The notes: a model not told the origin generated them from the letters alone. A stretch of DNA of 12,500 nucleotides from Symbiodinium natans (GCA_905221605.1 CAJNDS010002064.1:82501-95000); one strand, 5' to 3'; counted from the stretch's first letter, positions 1-6,668 are shown. Numbers and translations are program-made.

Positions 1-18
1 CCCTAAACCCTAAACCCC
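1..18 (-). repeat. CCCTAAA telomere-like block
   Basis: Two and a half heptamers at the window edge. The array probably continues outside the window. Confidence 0.8.
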
Positions 19-120
19 TACAAACCTTGGAGCCTGGCCTTGGAGTGTGTGGGCTGCTCGCTGGCCTCCGGGTAGCCTGGCGCACCACTGGTGGCATGTG
101 GGGGGGGGATACTGCCATAA

Positions 121-395
121 GGGTTTAGGGTTTAGGGTTTAGGGTTTAAGGTTTAGGGTTTAGGGTTTAGGGTTTAGGGTTTAGGGTTTAGGGTTTAGGG
201 TTTCGGGTTTAGGGTTTAGGGGTGTTCGGGGGATGGGGGGGGGGGGAGGTGCTTCAGGCTTAAGGGTTTAGGGCGTAGGGTGTACTAGGTTTAGGGTTAA
301 GGGTTGAGGCTTAGGGGTTAAGGCTGTACGGTTTGGGGTTTAGGGTTAGGGTTTGGGGTTCAGGGTGTTTAGTCTTAGGGTTTAAGGGTTTAGGG
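121..395 (+). repeat. TTTAGGG block, clean then degenerate
   Basis: Mostly exact heptamers to about 222 with TTTCGGG and TTAAGG variants, then a poly-G run near 235-246 and strongly diverged copies to 395. Confidence 0.9.
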
Positions 396-491
396 CACAC
401 AAAGCCAGGGCCCCGCGCCCTCAGGGCGCTTCACCCGGTAGTAGCTCTGGCCCCCGTGGCCCCCGTGGCCCCCGGCTTCTTCGGAAGAGCC
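390..491 (-). CDS. Candidate exon, Gly-His repeat segment
   Basis: Minus-strand frame reading SSEEAGGHGGHGGQSYYRVK followed by RPEGAGPWLCVP, with stops on both sides (TGA at 492-494, TAA at 390-392 in the telomere-like block). It includes three 9-bp units of the GTGGCCCCC type that give the Gly-Gly-His repeat. It may equally be noncoding GC-rich sequence. Confidence 0.22.
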   Translation of the reverse strand, partial: GSSEEAGGHGGHGGQSYYRVKRPEGAGPWLCVP

Positions 492-533
492 TCAGCCAAG
501 GGAAGGGTGGACCCTCAGCACCCCCCGAAACCG

Positions 534-753
534 CCCTAAACCCCCTAAACCCCTAAAACCCCTAAACCCCCTAAACCCCCAACACCCCCAAAACCCCCAA
601 AACCCCGAAGCCCTGAGCACCTAAAATTCTAAACCCGCCAAACCTTAAACCCCCAAAACCCGAAACCCTTTAAACCCTAAACCCTGTAAACCCTAAAGCC
701 TCTAAACCCTAAACCCTAAACCCTAAACCCTCTAAACCCTAAACCCTAAACCG
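534..753 (-). repeat. CCCTAAA block, diverged
   Basis: Starts with irregular CCCCTAAA and CCCCCTAAA units, has a degraded centre (about 607-660) and cleaner heptamers from 661. Confidence 0.88.
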
Positions 754-792
754 CCTGAAGTCCCAAGGACTGCTCTGAGGTCAGTTCTCAAA

Positions 793-953
793 GGTTTGGG
801 GTTCAGGAAAAAGGGTTTCGGGTTTAGGGTTTGGGGTTTCGGGTTTAGGGTCTGGGGTTTCGGGTTTAGGGTTTAGGGTTTAGGGTTTAGGGGTTAGGGG
901 TTAGGGTTTAGGGTTTAGGGTTTAGGGTTTAGGGTTTAGGGTTTGGGGCTTCG
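793..953 (+). repeat. TTTAGGG block
   Basis: Mix of TTTAGGG, TTTCGGG and TTTGGGG at the left, a clean run at the right. Confidence 0.9.
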
Positions 954-1016
954 GGATGCCAAGCCACACCAGTTCCAGCGCTCCAAGCGGTGCAACTCCC
1001 AGCCCTCGGGGGTGAC
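954..1016 (-). CDS. Candidate exon, 21 codons
   Basis: Minus-strand acceptor ATGCAAG followed by VTPEGWELHRLERWNWCGLA and one Ser codon, after which the frame runs into the adjacent telomere-like block and stops. Trp and charged residues make it look protein-like, but 21 codons is too short to be decisive. Confidence 0.25.
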
Positions 1017-1043
1017 CTTGCATGTTTAAAGGTTTTAAGAAGA

Positions 1044-1136
1044 GGGTTTAGGGTTTAGGGTTTAGGGTTTAGGGTTTAGGGTTTAAGGTTTAGGGTTTAG
1101 GGTTTAGGGTTCAGGGTTCAGGGTTTAGGGGTGGGA
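1044..1136 (+). repeat. TTTAGGG block
   Basis: About a dozen units, ending in TTCAGGG variants. Confidence 0.9.
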
Positions 1137-1151
1137 GGGGGGGTTTTGGGT

Positions 1152-1289
1152 TCACAAAGGCTTTTTGTGGGGTTCTGTAGGCTCCTGGACTGCGAACGTG
1201 CGCAACCCGAGGGGGCGGCCAATGGCCAGAGTGCGTTCGCTGCCTGGCCAGCCGCGGTTTGGGAGCAATCGGTTCACGCGAAGAGCACT
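1152..1289 (-). CDS. Candidate exon-like open segment, 45 codons plus stop
   Basis: After the minus-strand acceptor ATGTCAGCAG, the frame reads SALRVNRLLPNRGWPGSERT and then LAIGRPLGLRTFAVQEP before a TGA. GC-rich third positions. The opposite strand (1171-1316) also has a plausible acceptor (TGTAG) and an open frame reading LLDCERAQPEGAANGQSAFA, so the strand is unresolved. Confidence 0.27.
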   Translation of the reverse strand, partial: SALRVNRLLPNRGWPGSERTLAIGRPLGLRTFAVQEPTEPHKKPL

Positions 1290-1329
1290 CTGCTGACATC
1301 TCCAACTTTCCACTAGCTCACCGAAAGTG

Positions 1330-1401
1330 CCCTAAACCCTAAACCCAAACCCCAAACCCCAAACCCTAAACCCTAAACCCCAAACCCCAAACCCTAAACC
1401 C
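1330..1401 (-). repeat. CCCTAAA/CCCCAAA block
   Basis: Alternating CCCTAAA and CCCCAAA units, directly followed by a pyrimidine tract and CAG. Confidence 0.9.
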
Positions 1402-1427
1402 TTTTTCAGTGCGGAACCTCTGCTCCG

Positions 1428-1490
1428 CGCAGCTGGGCCCAGCTGCGGTTCCAAAGCTGCGAACGGCTCCCGGACCTGATGAGGTCCGGG
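1428..1490. repeat. 20-bp perfect palindrome and 9-bp hairpin
   Basis: CGCAGCTGGGCCCAGCTGCG (1428-1447) is a perfect palindrome. CCCGGACCT / AGGTCCGGG (1469-1477 and 1482-1490) form a hairpin with a GATG loop. Both lie in a GC-rich island preceded by an acceptor-like CTTTTTCAG (1402-1410). Confidence 0.8.
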
Positions 1491-1491
1491 C

Positions 1492-1602
1492 TTAGGGTTT
1501 GATTAGGGTTAAGGGTTAAGGGGTAAGGGTTAAGGGTTAAGGGTTAAGGGTTTAGGGTTTTGGGTTTAGGGTGAAGGGTTTGGGGTTTCGGGGTTTAGGG
1601 GG
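1492..1602 (+). repeat. TTAAGGG/TTTAGGG block
   Basis: A local run of the TTAAGGG variant (about 1507-1549) followed by TTTAGGG and TTTGGGG units. Confidence 0.88.
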
Positions 1603-1749
1603 GTTGGCGCACTGTGAGCCTAGCATGTATCCATCACAACCATCCGAAAGATGAAACGGACAAGCCTGAAAGGGCCTGAACCAAGGACTTATGCCTGACA
1701 CGCGGCCCTGCAAATCAAAACGATGAAGGCGACTCTGTGATTCTCCCAC
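1552..1749 (-). other. Weak minus-strand open frame, 65 codons
   Basis: The first 45 or so codons (1749-1610) read ESQSRLHRFDLQGRVSGISP and further mixed sequence; the last part is translation of the telomere-like block (Pro-Lys-Pro). An acceptor-like TTTGATTTGCAG lies inside. No family recognised. Confidence 0.15.
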
Positions 1750-2564
1750 TTGCCCTTCCGTCTCAGGGTGTTTTTTTCGAGGGTCTTGGGGGGTTTAGGG
1801 TGTAGGGAAGTGTTAGGTCGTGGTGTGCAACGGCTTACCCACCTGAGCCCTGGGCCCTACCATGTGGGTGAAGGCAAGGCTTTGATAAATCAGCGACAAG
1901 CTGGTGTGTGGGGTGGATCTAGATACTACGGTCCCGTTTTGCTACTCCAAACTAACCAGACAGGTCGGGCCCATGACTTAGATCACTATATGCGCAGTAG
2001 GGAGGACACCCACGGGGTTTCTTTGCAGTACTCCGCAGAGAACACTCTGGAGCTGCAGGCAGGGCACCGATCCACCGTTCGGAAAGTTAGGGAGAGCCGG
2101 TCATGCCTGCGGGTGCATATATAGGAGGGCTTGATAACACGCGGGGGAAGCTGTCTAGGTATGAGCTCCTGGGACAAAGAGAACAAGATCCATGTTCCAT
2201 GCTCCTGAGTCACAAAGCCAAGAGGCTTTAGGGTTTGACCCTCAACCCTAAGCCTTAAAAGCTGATGATCCTTGGGCGCCTGGTTGAGTGGAACGTTTGA
2301 GCACTTAGACGGCAGCCTCTCGACCTACTTGAGGCAAGGCACCATGACACTTTTGGGTTGCTGTTGTCGAGGAGCAACTTCAAGTCAAGTGATTCTGATT
2401 GATTTTGCCTATGAACCCCTTTGATGGCAACTTCATGTAAAATACGCAATCCCCTGGCCTCATGTCCATGATCGCATGCTGCAGGTGCCACCGGCTGAGG
2501 CCGCTCAGAAAGAAGAGCGAGCGACGGGGAAGGTCGATGCCTTGGAAGTTTCCGGGAAAGGCTG
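1750..2564. other. Unassigned unique region with weak open frames on both strands
   Basis: About 800 bp of unique DNA. On the plus strand a frame runs from 1750 to 2124, with its first 15 or so codons coming from degraded heptamers. From about 2419 to the telomere block another plus frame reads LHVKYAIPWPHVHDRMLQVP and then an acidic Lys/Glu-rich stretch. The minus strand is open at 1986-2213 (including RCPACSSRVFSAEYC) and 2255-2491. I cannot choose between them and recognise no domain. Confidence 0.25.
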
Positions 2565-2657
2565 CCCTAACCCGAAGCCCTAAACCCTAAACCCTAAACC
2601 CTAAACCCTAAACCCTAAACCCTAAACCCTAAGCCCTAAACCCAAAAACCTAAACCT
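2565..2657 (-). repeat. CCCTAAA block left of the transporter locus
   Basis: About nine clean units with CCCTAAG/CCCGAAG edge variants. From here to 4926 no heptamer array occurs. Confidence 0.9.
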
Positions 2658-2883
2658 CCTGTGCTGACACACCGGCTGCAGGCTCGGAGTGTACAGCGTT
2701 TCTTCTATCAAGCAATTGGACAAAGATGCCACGAGCACTAGGTTTTTTAGGGCGCTGGGTTCAGGGCTTTCGGTGTTGCTGCTGGCATTATGAATCATAT
2801 TCATAGTAGTGAAAATATTGCTAACATTACTAGCACTAATCATATTTTCTAATCAATCATTATCATAATGTTGGGGGCATCGC
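2658..2883. other. Spacer with AT-rich stretch; no convincing gene
   Basis: The left half is mixed composition; 2790-2870 is AT-rich with recurring AATCAT/ATCAT words and a small inverted repeat (ATGAAT..ATTCAT). A 73-codon minus-strand frame covers 2622-2843, but its C-terminal part is heptamer translation. It may be junction or regulatory DNA, and nothing specific can be named. Confidence 0.3.
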
Positions 2884-3079
2884 TCTTCGTCGGCCTGCTC
2901 GGCCTACCATGGCAGAGAGCACCAAGCAAGCGCCAAGACATGGCACTTGGAAGCTCACGCGCCGGAATCAAGAACTGCCTCCGAACGGATGTCTGACCCG
3001 TCGTACTTCTCTTGGCTAGCAAGCCAGACGTGCTCTCCTGGTGCCAACCACAGTAAGGGCGAAGACGTAGTGCCAAGGC
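2884..3079 (-). pseudogene. Decayed partial copy of the MFS transporter 3' end
   Basis: This stretch aligns by eye with 3417-3705 of the intact gene, which corresponds to transporter residues about 395-491 (the last three helices). Shared blocks include AGCAAGCGCCAA, GACATGGCAC, GTCGTACTTCTCTTGGC, TAGCAAGCCAGACGTG and CTGGTGCCAACCA. Relative to the intact gene it has a 1-nt and a 5-nt deletion, one deletion of roughly 38 nt and one of roughly 34 nt, plus scattered substitutions, so the frame is broken several times. It lies in the same orientation about 270 bp past the stop of the intact gene, consistent with a tandem duplicate that was truncated and is decaying. The apparent 75-residue open frame here (2849-3076, minus) is a product of the frameshifts. 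Confidence 0.8.
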
Positions 3080-3347
3080 GGGGGGACTGAGGTGCTTTGC
3101 TACGCCTTAGGAAGCCCTGGGCCCTCCCCTAAGGGAATCAAATACCCGATAGTCGGAAGATGTCGGCGGACGATGCGGACACGTCGAACACAATGAAACA
3201 ACGAAACCGCTGCACAGCTGTGTCACCGCGACCACCGTGGCCCGATCTGTGGCTGGATCCGTGCATGCACTGGCGCCGGCTCGGCCGCAAAGCTCAATGA
3301 CATCAGATTTCGGTGCCCCGATGGCGTGTTGACATGATCACTACGAT
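3080..3347. other. Spacer between MFS gene and its pseudogene; no gene seen
   Basis: Unique, moderately GC-rich DNA immediately 3' of the transporter stop codon, presumably its 3' untranslated region. It contains no telomere-like heptamers, which is unusual for this window, and no convincing open frame. I see no AATAAA-type signal; dinoflagellates generally lack one. Confidence 0.5.
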
Positions 3348-4889
3348 CTAATCACCAGCTTCGACTGACGAGCGCGGGTCAGTCCCAGATGTCGTGGTTG
3401 TCTGTTTGGCCTTTGACCCTTCGTCAGGCCACCACAGCAAGCCAGCATAGAGCACTAAGCAAGCGCCAATGACATGGCACATCGCTTGGAAGCTCGCGTA
3501 CCGGCATAAAGAACTGCCTACACAGGGTCCCGCTATGAAGGCGACCTGTTCTGCTGTGTTAGACAGAACGAACACCTGACCCGTGCCGTCGTACTTCTCT
3601 TGGCTTCGGTCGGCCAACGTAGATGCTGTATTTCCGTTTAGCAAGCCAGACGTGGAACTGGTGCCAACCAGGGTTAGGGCCAGGAAGATGTAGTCAGTGC
3701 CCAGGCACGCAAGCGTGCTTGCCCCACCCAGGAGAAGCGTCGATATCTGCAATGTCTGACCTCCTAGCACAGATCGAAGCACGGGTACAAGGTTCGCAGA
3801 GATGACACCTGGAACTGTGGCCATCAGCCATGTCAGGTTCTGCTTCACATGGTCATATCCCAGGCTTGTCATATACTCCCACGTCGTGGCAGATACTGCA
3901 GCCTCCACGGCCGAGCCTAGAAACAGGGCAACGATTGGCTTTCTGATTTCTGGGTCCAGGAGCAACTCCAGCATGTCAACCTTTGCCACTTCAGTCTGCT
4001 TCGGCATTGGTTCTTGGAGCGCTTGGAGCTGTGACCGGTCGGAACCGAATCGGACGCGAATCGTCAAGCACACACACATCTGCGCCCCAGAGAGAAAGAG
4101 AAACATCAAGCGCGAGTCATCGACAAACATACCAGCAACCTGCGGACCTGCAAAAATCCCGGCGTAAAGGCCCGCCATTGCCGTGGACACCGCCTGGACA
4201 CGGGCGGTCGCGTCGTTGGCGTACTCTCGATTGACAAGCGCAAAGCCTCCCCAAACAATTGCTGCCGTTGAGTATCCGCTGAGAGTGCGCATTGCCAGCC
4301 AGAAGGCGTAGTTCTTCGCCAGGGCAAAACCCAGACTGCAGAACATGGCGCACAGCAGCCCAAGCTGCACGGATTTTGCCTCGTTTCCATCGATGAACTT
4401 GCCAACGAAGGGCACCAGCAGGCAAGCCACGACATTCTTGGAACTTTGCAGCACCGCGATGTGCTGGTAGTTCGGCGTTACTGTCGGTGCGAAAGGCAAG
4501 AGGCCGAAGGTCATGAAGTGGTCAAGGAAGATTGCCATGCCCACCAGGATGTCAGTGCTAGCGAACTTGAGCACCAGCAAGAAACACAACAGGAGGATAC
4601 CTCCCCCAACGTGAAGGACTTTTTCGACCTGGGGTGACTGCGTTGTGCGGACGACATGCGGTCCCCTTCCCTTCAATCTGCTGACATGTGTCTGTAGGAG
4701 TTCCAATCCAGCTCTTCTTCCGTCCCGAGCCTCCGAGCCACCTGGGCCGTCGCACGCGGAGATGTCCATAAGCTTTGAAGCATTGCCCGTCACCCTTGCC
4801 ACAACACTGGCGCCACTTTTCCTGGGTGGGGGCCGCGCTCCCGGGCCGTTGAGAAGCACGAACCCCAGCAGGCCCTGACGCAGAGCCAT
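3348..4889 (-). CDS. Major facilitator superfamily transporter, vesicular amine transporter (SLC18/VMAT)-like
   Basis: Intronless 513-residue membrane protein, probably an H+-coupled antiporter exporting or sequestering a small organic cation; substrate unknown. Seen: a polar, Arg/Gly-rich N-terminus (about 1-90), then about 12 hydrophobic segments at roughly 113-136, 144-163, 173-192, 194-220, 230-256, 260-280, 316-340, 351-372, 380-398, 399-422, 437-460 and 465-487, with a charged central loop at 281-310. Family hallmarks: Asp123 inside the first helix, the motif-A-like loop VGKFIDGNEAK (162-172), Arg201 in helix 4, and the motif-C-like AGIFAGPQVAGMF (243-255). LLLDPEIRKP (309-318) before helix 7 and AGPCVG (453-458) late in the C-terminal half match the VMAT pattern by eye. 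The acidic residues that VMATs carry in helices 10 and 11 appear replaced by Asn (about 418-420 and 444), so the substrate may differ. The start is the first in-frame ATG after a TAA near 4934; the stop is TAG. The reading frame is certain, the family very likely, the VMAT branch probable. Confidence 0.9.
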   Translation of the reverse strand: MALRQGLLGFVLLNGPGARPPPRKSGASVVARVTGNASKLMDISACDGPGGSEARDGRRAGLELLQTHVSRLKGRGPHVVRTTQSPQVEKVLHVGGGILLLCFLLVLKFASTDILVGMAIFLDHFMTFGLLPFAPTVTPNYQHIAVLQSSKNVVACLLVPFVGKFIDGNEAKSVQLGLLCAMFCSLGFALAKNYAFWLAMRTLSGYSTAAIVWGGFALVNREYANDATARVQAVSTAMAGLYAGIFAGPQVAGMFVDDSRLMFLFLSGAQMCVCLTIRVRFGSDRSQLQALQEPMPKQTEVAKVDMLELLLDPEIRKPIVALFLGSAVEAAVSATTWEYMTSLGYDHVKQNLTWLMATVPGVISANLVPVLRSVLGGQTLQISTLLLGGASTLACLGTDYIFLALTLVGTSSTSGLLNGNTASTLADRSQEKYDGTGQVFVLSNTAEQVAFIAGPCVGSSLCRYASFQAMCHVIGACLVLYAGLLWWPDEGSKAKQTTTTSGTDPRSSVEAGD

Positions 4890-4936
4890 GTCAAGGAGCT
4901 CCCAAAAGGATGTGTGCGTTTTTTTAGGGGTTTAGG

Positions 4937-5031
4937 TTGGGATGTTCATACTAGCAGTCCTGAGTAGGGATTCTAGTACCCCCTATGATAATCCCTGTTA
5001 AGGACTGTTAGTACAAGGGGGAACATCCCAA
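4937..5031. repeat. 95-bp MITE-like foldback element, copy 1
   Basis: Perfect 11-bp terminal inverted repeats (TTGGGATGTTC and GAACATCCCAA). Inner arms pair TACTAGCAGTCCT..AGGGAT (4949-4971) with ATCCCT..AGGACTGTTAGTA (4991-5013), 19 of 23 by eye. The flanks are an identical 8-bp GGTTTAGG (4929-4936 and 5032-5039), which could be a target-site duplication or just heptamer phase. It lies 48 bp upstream of the transporter ATG. Confidence 0.75.
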
Positions 5032-5059
5032 GGTTTAGGGTTTTCAGGTTTAGGGCATC

Positions 5060-5227
5060 CAATGCGATGTGAAAATTGTGAAAACGACCCCTGGAGCCAT
5101 TCATGGGGTCGGAGCGCGCGAAGCACACGCCGAATGCACACGCAGCAGGCATCATGACTGGCGAGAGCTGGAATAGAGCTAGGCAGAAGCGAACACAACA
5201 CATACTAGACAAGTCGCCCAGTCTCAT
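5060..5227 (-). other. Possible further minus-strand exon region, weak
   Basis: Minus-strand frame open from about 5227 to 4998 with a segment reading MMPAACAFGVCFARSDPMNG. AG acceptors (GCCTAG, TCCAG, GCCAG) precede it and possible GT donors follow the Met-Asn-Gly-Ser stretch. It would lie just downstream of exon B across the AT microsatellite. No family is recognised, and the plus strand is also open here, so this is only a candidate. Confidence 0.2.
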
Positions 5228-5301
5228 GATATATACATATACACATATATATATATATATATATACATACATACATATATGTATATATATATATATGTAT
5301 A
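5228..5301. repeat. (TA)n / (TACA)n microsatellite
   Basis: AT dinucleotides with CATA and GTAT interruptions, nearly self-complementary. Confidence 0.9.
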
Positions 5302-5376
5302 GCCACTGCCACAAGCAACTGTGCATGAATAGCCAGGGCGCCGAAGGCCTCATCGGCGATGCGAAACTCCAGTGGC
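5300..5376 (-). CDS. Candidate exon B, in frame with exon A (5623-5716)
   Basis: On the minus strand the sequence reads CTTAG|G and then codons for PLEFRIADEAFGALAIHAQL, running on as LVAVA before the AT microsatellite begins. The leading G completes the Arg codon left open by exon A. The implied intron (5377-5622, 246 nt) starts GTACGA, ends CTTAG and contains a CCCTAAA array as read on this strand. Several donors are possible near 5300, including GTGGCA, GTGGCT and a GC type, so the left border is uncertain. Codon third positions are GC-rich, as in the transporter. Function unknown. Confidence 0.38.
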
Positions 5377-5422
5377 CTAAGCCGAAGCCTGTAGCAGCCC
5401 AGGCGTCTCTAGCATTTCGGGC

Positions 5423-5505
5423 GGGTTTAGGGTTTAGGGCTCAGGGCTCAGGGCTCAGGGCTTAGGGTTTAGGGTTTAGGGTGTAGGGTTTAGGGTTTAG
5501 GGTTT
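5423..5505 (+). repeat. TTTAGGG block with GGGCTCA run
   Basis: Contains three consecutive GGGCTCA units. Lies inside the proposed intron 5377-5622. Confidence 0.9.
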
Positions 5506-5622
5506 CATGTTGAGGGCCCAGGATAGGGAAATGCAGGACAGGGAAAGGATGAAAACCCTGCGTAATCCTACTTTCCATTGTCGGCACTTCGAAAACGGCA
5601 CGAAGCAGGGACTCAATCGTAC

Positions 5623-5716
5623 CTTGAGAACCCCATTGCGTGGCTGCTTCCTAAGCTGGCGTCCCCCAACTGCAGACACCTGCCAACATACATGGCTTTG
5701 GCAGTGACAGAGACCC
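5623..5716 (-). CDS. Candidate internal exon A of an unidentified minus-strand gene
   Basis: A 94-nt open stretch, read as two leading bases, 30 codons and two trailing bases. The peptide begins VSVTAKAMYVGRCLQLGDAS and ends HAMGFS. On the minus strand the upstream border falls inside a TTTAGGG array (TTTAG|GGGTC) and the downstream border is a canonical donor (TCAAG|GTACGA). Its trailing AG joins the leading G of the candidate exon ending at 5376 to make an in-frame Arg codon. The family is not recognised. It could be a fragment of a dead gene; the same DNA is also open on the plus strand. Confidence 0.4.
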
Positions 5717-5733
5717 CTAAACCCTAAACCCTA
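5714..5733 (-). repeat. Short CCCTAAA block
   Basis: Under three units. Read on the minus strand it supplies the TTTAG|GG acceptor proposed for exon A. Confidence 0.85.
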
Positions 5734-5739
5734 ACATAA

Positions 5740-6090
5740 CAAACTCGGACAGATGAGCCAGAACAACGACAAAACCTGGAGGAACAGCTTGCATGTGACG
5801 CTCTGACTCCATCAACACCTGTGCAAGCACAAATACCAAGACTTACTGTAGCAGGGAATGGGGGAACTATAGAGCCCCATATAACCCCCCTAAAGGGCAC
5901 GGTATAGGGGGATATAGAATACCTCATTCCCTCGTTCCCTACAAACCAACAGAAAGAAGAAGCACAGCTTGTAGGAAGGCCAAAAGACCTATTGCTGTGG
6001 CAGAATCTGCACGATTCAGCTGTTTACACAAGTTTACACTATCTGCCCACAGCCATCAGAAACAAAACAAATCCCAAGCCCCTACACTAA
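5740..6090 (+). CDS. Candidate plus-strand two-exon open segment around an introner-like intron
   Basis: The first segment (5740-5847, 36 codons) reads QTRTDEPEQRQNLEEQLACD and ends AQIPRLT. The second (5953-6087, 45 codons) starts KEEAQLVGRPKDLLLWQNLH and continues SAVYTSLHYLP before TAA at 6088-6090. Removing 5848-5952 (starts GTAGCA, ends CAACAG) joins them in phase 0; without removal the frame stops at a TAG near 5903. Base use is clearly less GC-rich than in the transporter, suggesting a different origin, perhaps a mobile element. No domain recognised. Exon A lies on the opposite strand only 24 bp away, so at most one of the two may be genuinely expressed. Confidence 0.3.
5848..5952 (+). 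repeat. Inverted-repeat element in an intron-like position (introner-like candidate)
   Basis: The left arm TGTAGCAGGGAATG and the right arm ending CATTCCCTCGTTCCCTACA (5925-5943) are imperfect reverse complements. An inner stem pairs TATAACCCCCCTA (5879-5891) with TATAGGGGGATATA (about 5903-5916). The element sits exactly where a GT-AG intron would restore an open frame. Small introns with terminal inverted repeats (introner elements) are reported in some dinoflagellate relatives; placing this element among them is inference. Confidence 0.5.
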
Positions 6091-6162
6091 ACCACAAAAC
6101 CCAACACCCGCAACGACTCCCCCTGAAGAACCCTGCCCCCAAACACCACCTGTGTTCAGGGT

Positions 6163-6211
6163 CCCTAAGCCCTAAGCCCTAAGCCCTAAACCCTAAACCC
6201 TAAACCCTAAG
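6163..6211 (-). repeat. CCCTAAG/CCCTAAA block
   Basis: Three CCCTAAG units followed by CCCTAAA units. Confidence 0.88.
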
Positions 6212-6550
6212 ACCATGTCAAGAGCGTGCCAAGACCACCACCAAGAGCACTCCAAGATGTGCCAAACAAGACTTGGCTGCACTCAGGAGGGTAGCTAGAC
6301 ATTAAAATTGTTAGCTGCCTTACTAAGAAACCCCAATAAACCCAACAAAGGCCAAGGATCTAAAGATAGACTAAAGCCTCCACAAAGTACTCCTCCAGGA
6401 CGGCCACCCTTTCCTATATTTTTCCGCGGCCAGCCTCAACCCTACACCCGAAACCCTACAGCCCAAACTCTAGGTAAAAGCTTCTCTTCTCATTTCCGAA
6501 CCCCTCACTGGACCCCAGAAACCTGGAAGAAAGGACTTCCTCCACTCTAA
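6212..6550 (+). other. Weak plus-strand open segments, Pro-rich
   Basis: Two plus-strand frames: one from about 6215 reads SVPRPPPRALQDVPNKTWLH and stops after a donor-like GGAGG|GTAGCT. The other (6308-6550, 80 codons) reads NPNKPNKGQGSKDRLKPPQS and later SSHFRTPHWTPETWKKGLPP. Composition resembles the 5740-6090 segment. They could be parts of one mobile-element protein; nothing is recognisable. Confidence 0.2.
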
Positions 6551-6668
6551 ACCCTACACCCTACACCCTAAACCCTAAACCCTACACCCTAAACCCTACA
6601 CCCTACACCCTACACCCTAAACCCTAAACCCTACACCCTACACCCTAAACCCTAAACCCTAAACCCCC
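6546..6668 (-). repeat. CCCTACA/CCCTAAA block
   Basis: Higher-order mixture of CCCTACA and CCCTAAA units, the only large CCCTACA tract in the window. Confidence 0.9.

Noticed and set aside
333-539. Short plus-strand protein starting in degraded heptamers
   Set aside because: The start and first third are telomere-like repeat; the unique part is better explained on the minus strand, and even that is weak.
1474-1490. CTGATGAG as a hammerhead ribozyme core (also at about 8321-8328)
   Set aside because: No GAAA box and no suitable three-stem arrangement follows either occurrence.
1986-2213. Zinc-ribbon-like RCPACSSRVFSAEYC frame on the minus strand as a retroelement remnant
   Set aside because: One Cys pair plus one Cys without recognised spacing, no neighbouring polymerase or integrase motif, and the plus strand is open as well.
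4102-4435. Long open frames on both strands within the transporter gene (for example 4106-4435 minus, 3802-4167 plus)
   Set aside because: They overlap the 513-codon transporter frame, show no family features, and are the expected shadows of GC-rich coding DNA.
4890-4925. Relict dinoflagellate spliced-leader sequence upstream of the intronless transporter
   Set aside because: The minus strand upstream of the ATG shows only a loose resemblance, not the leader's conserved 3' part. The TTGAGCC at about 7731 also lacks the rest.
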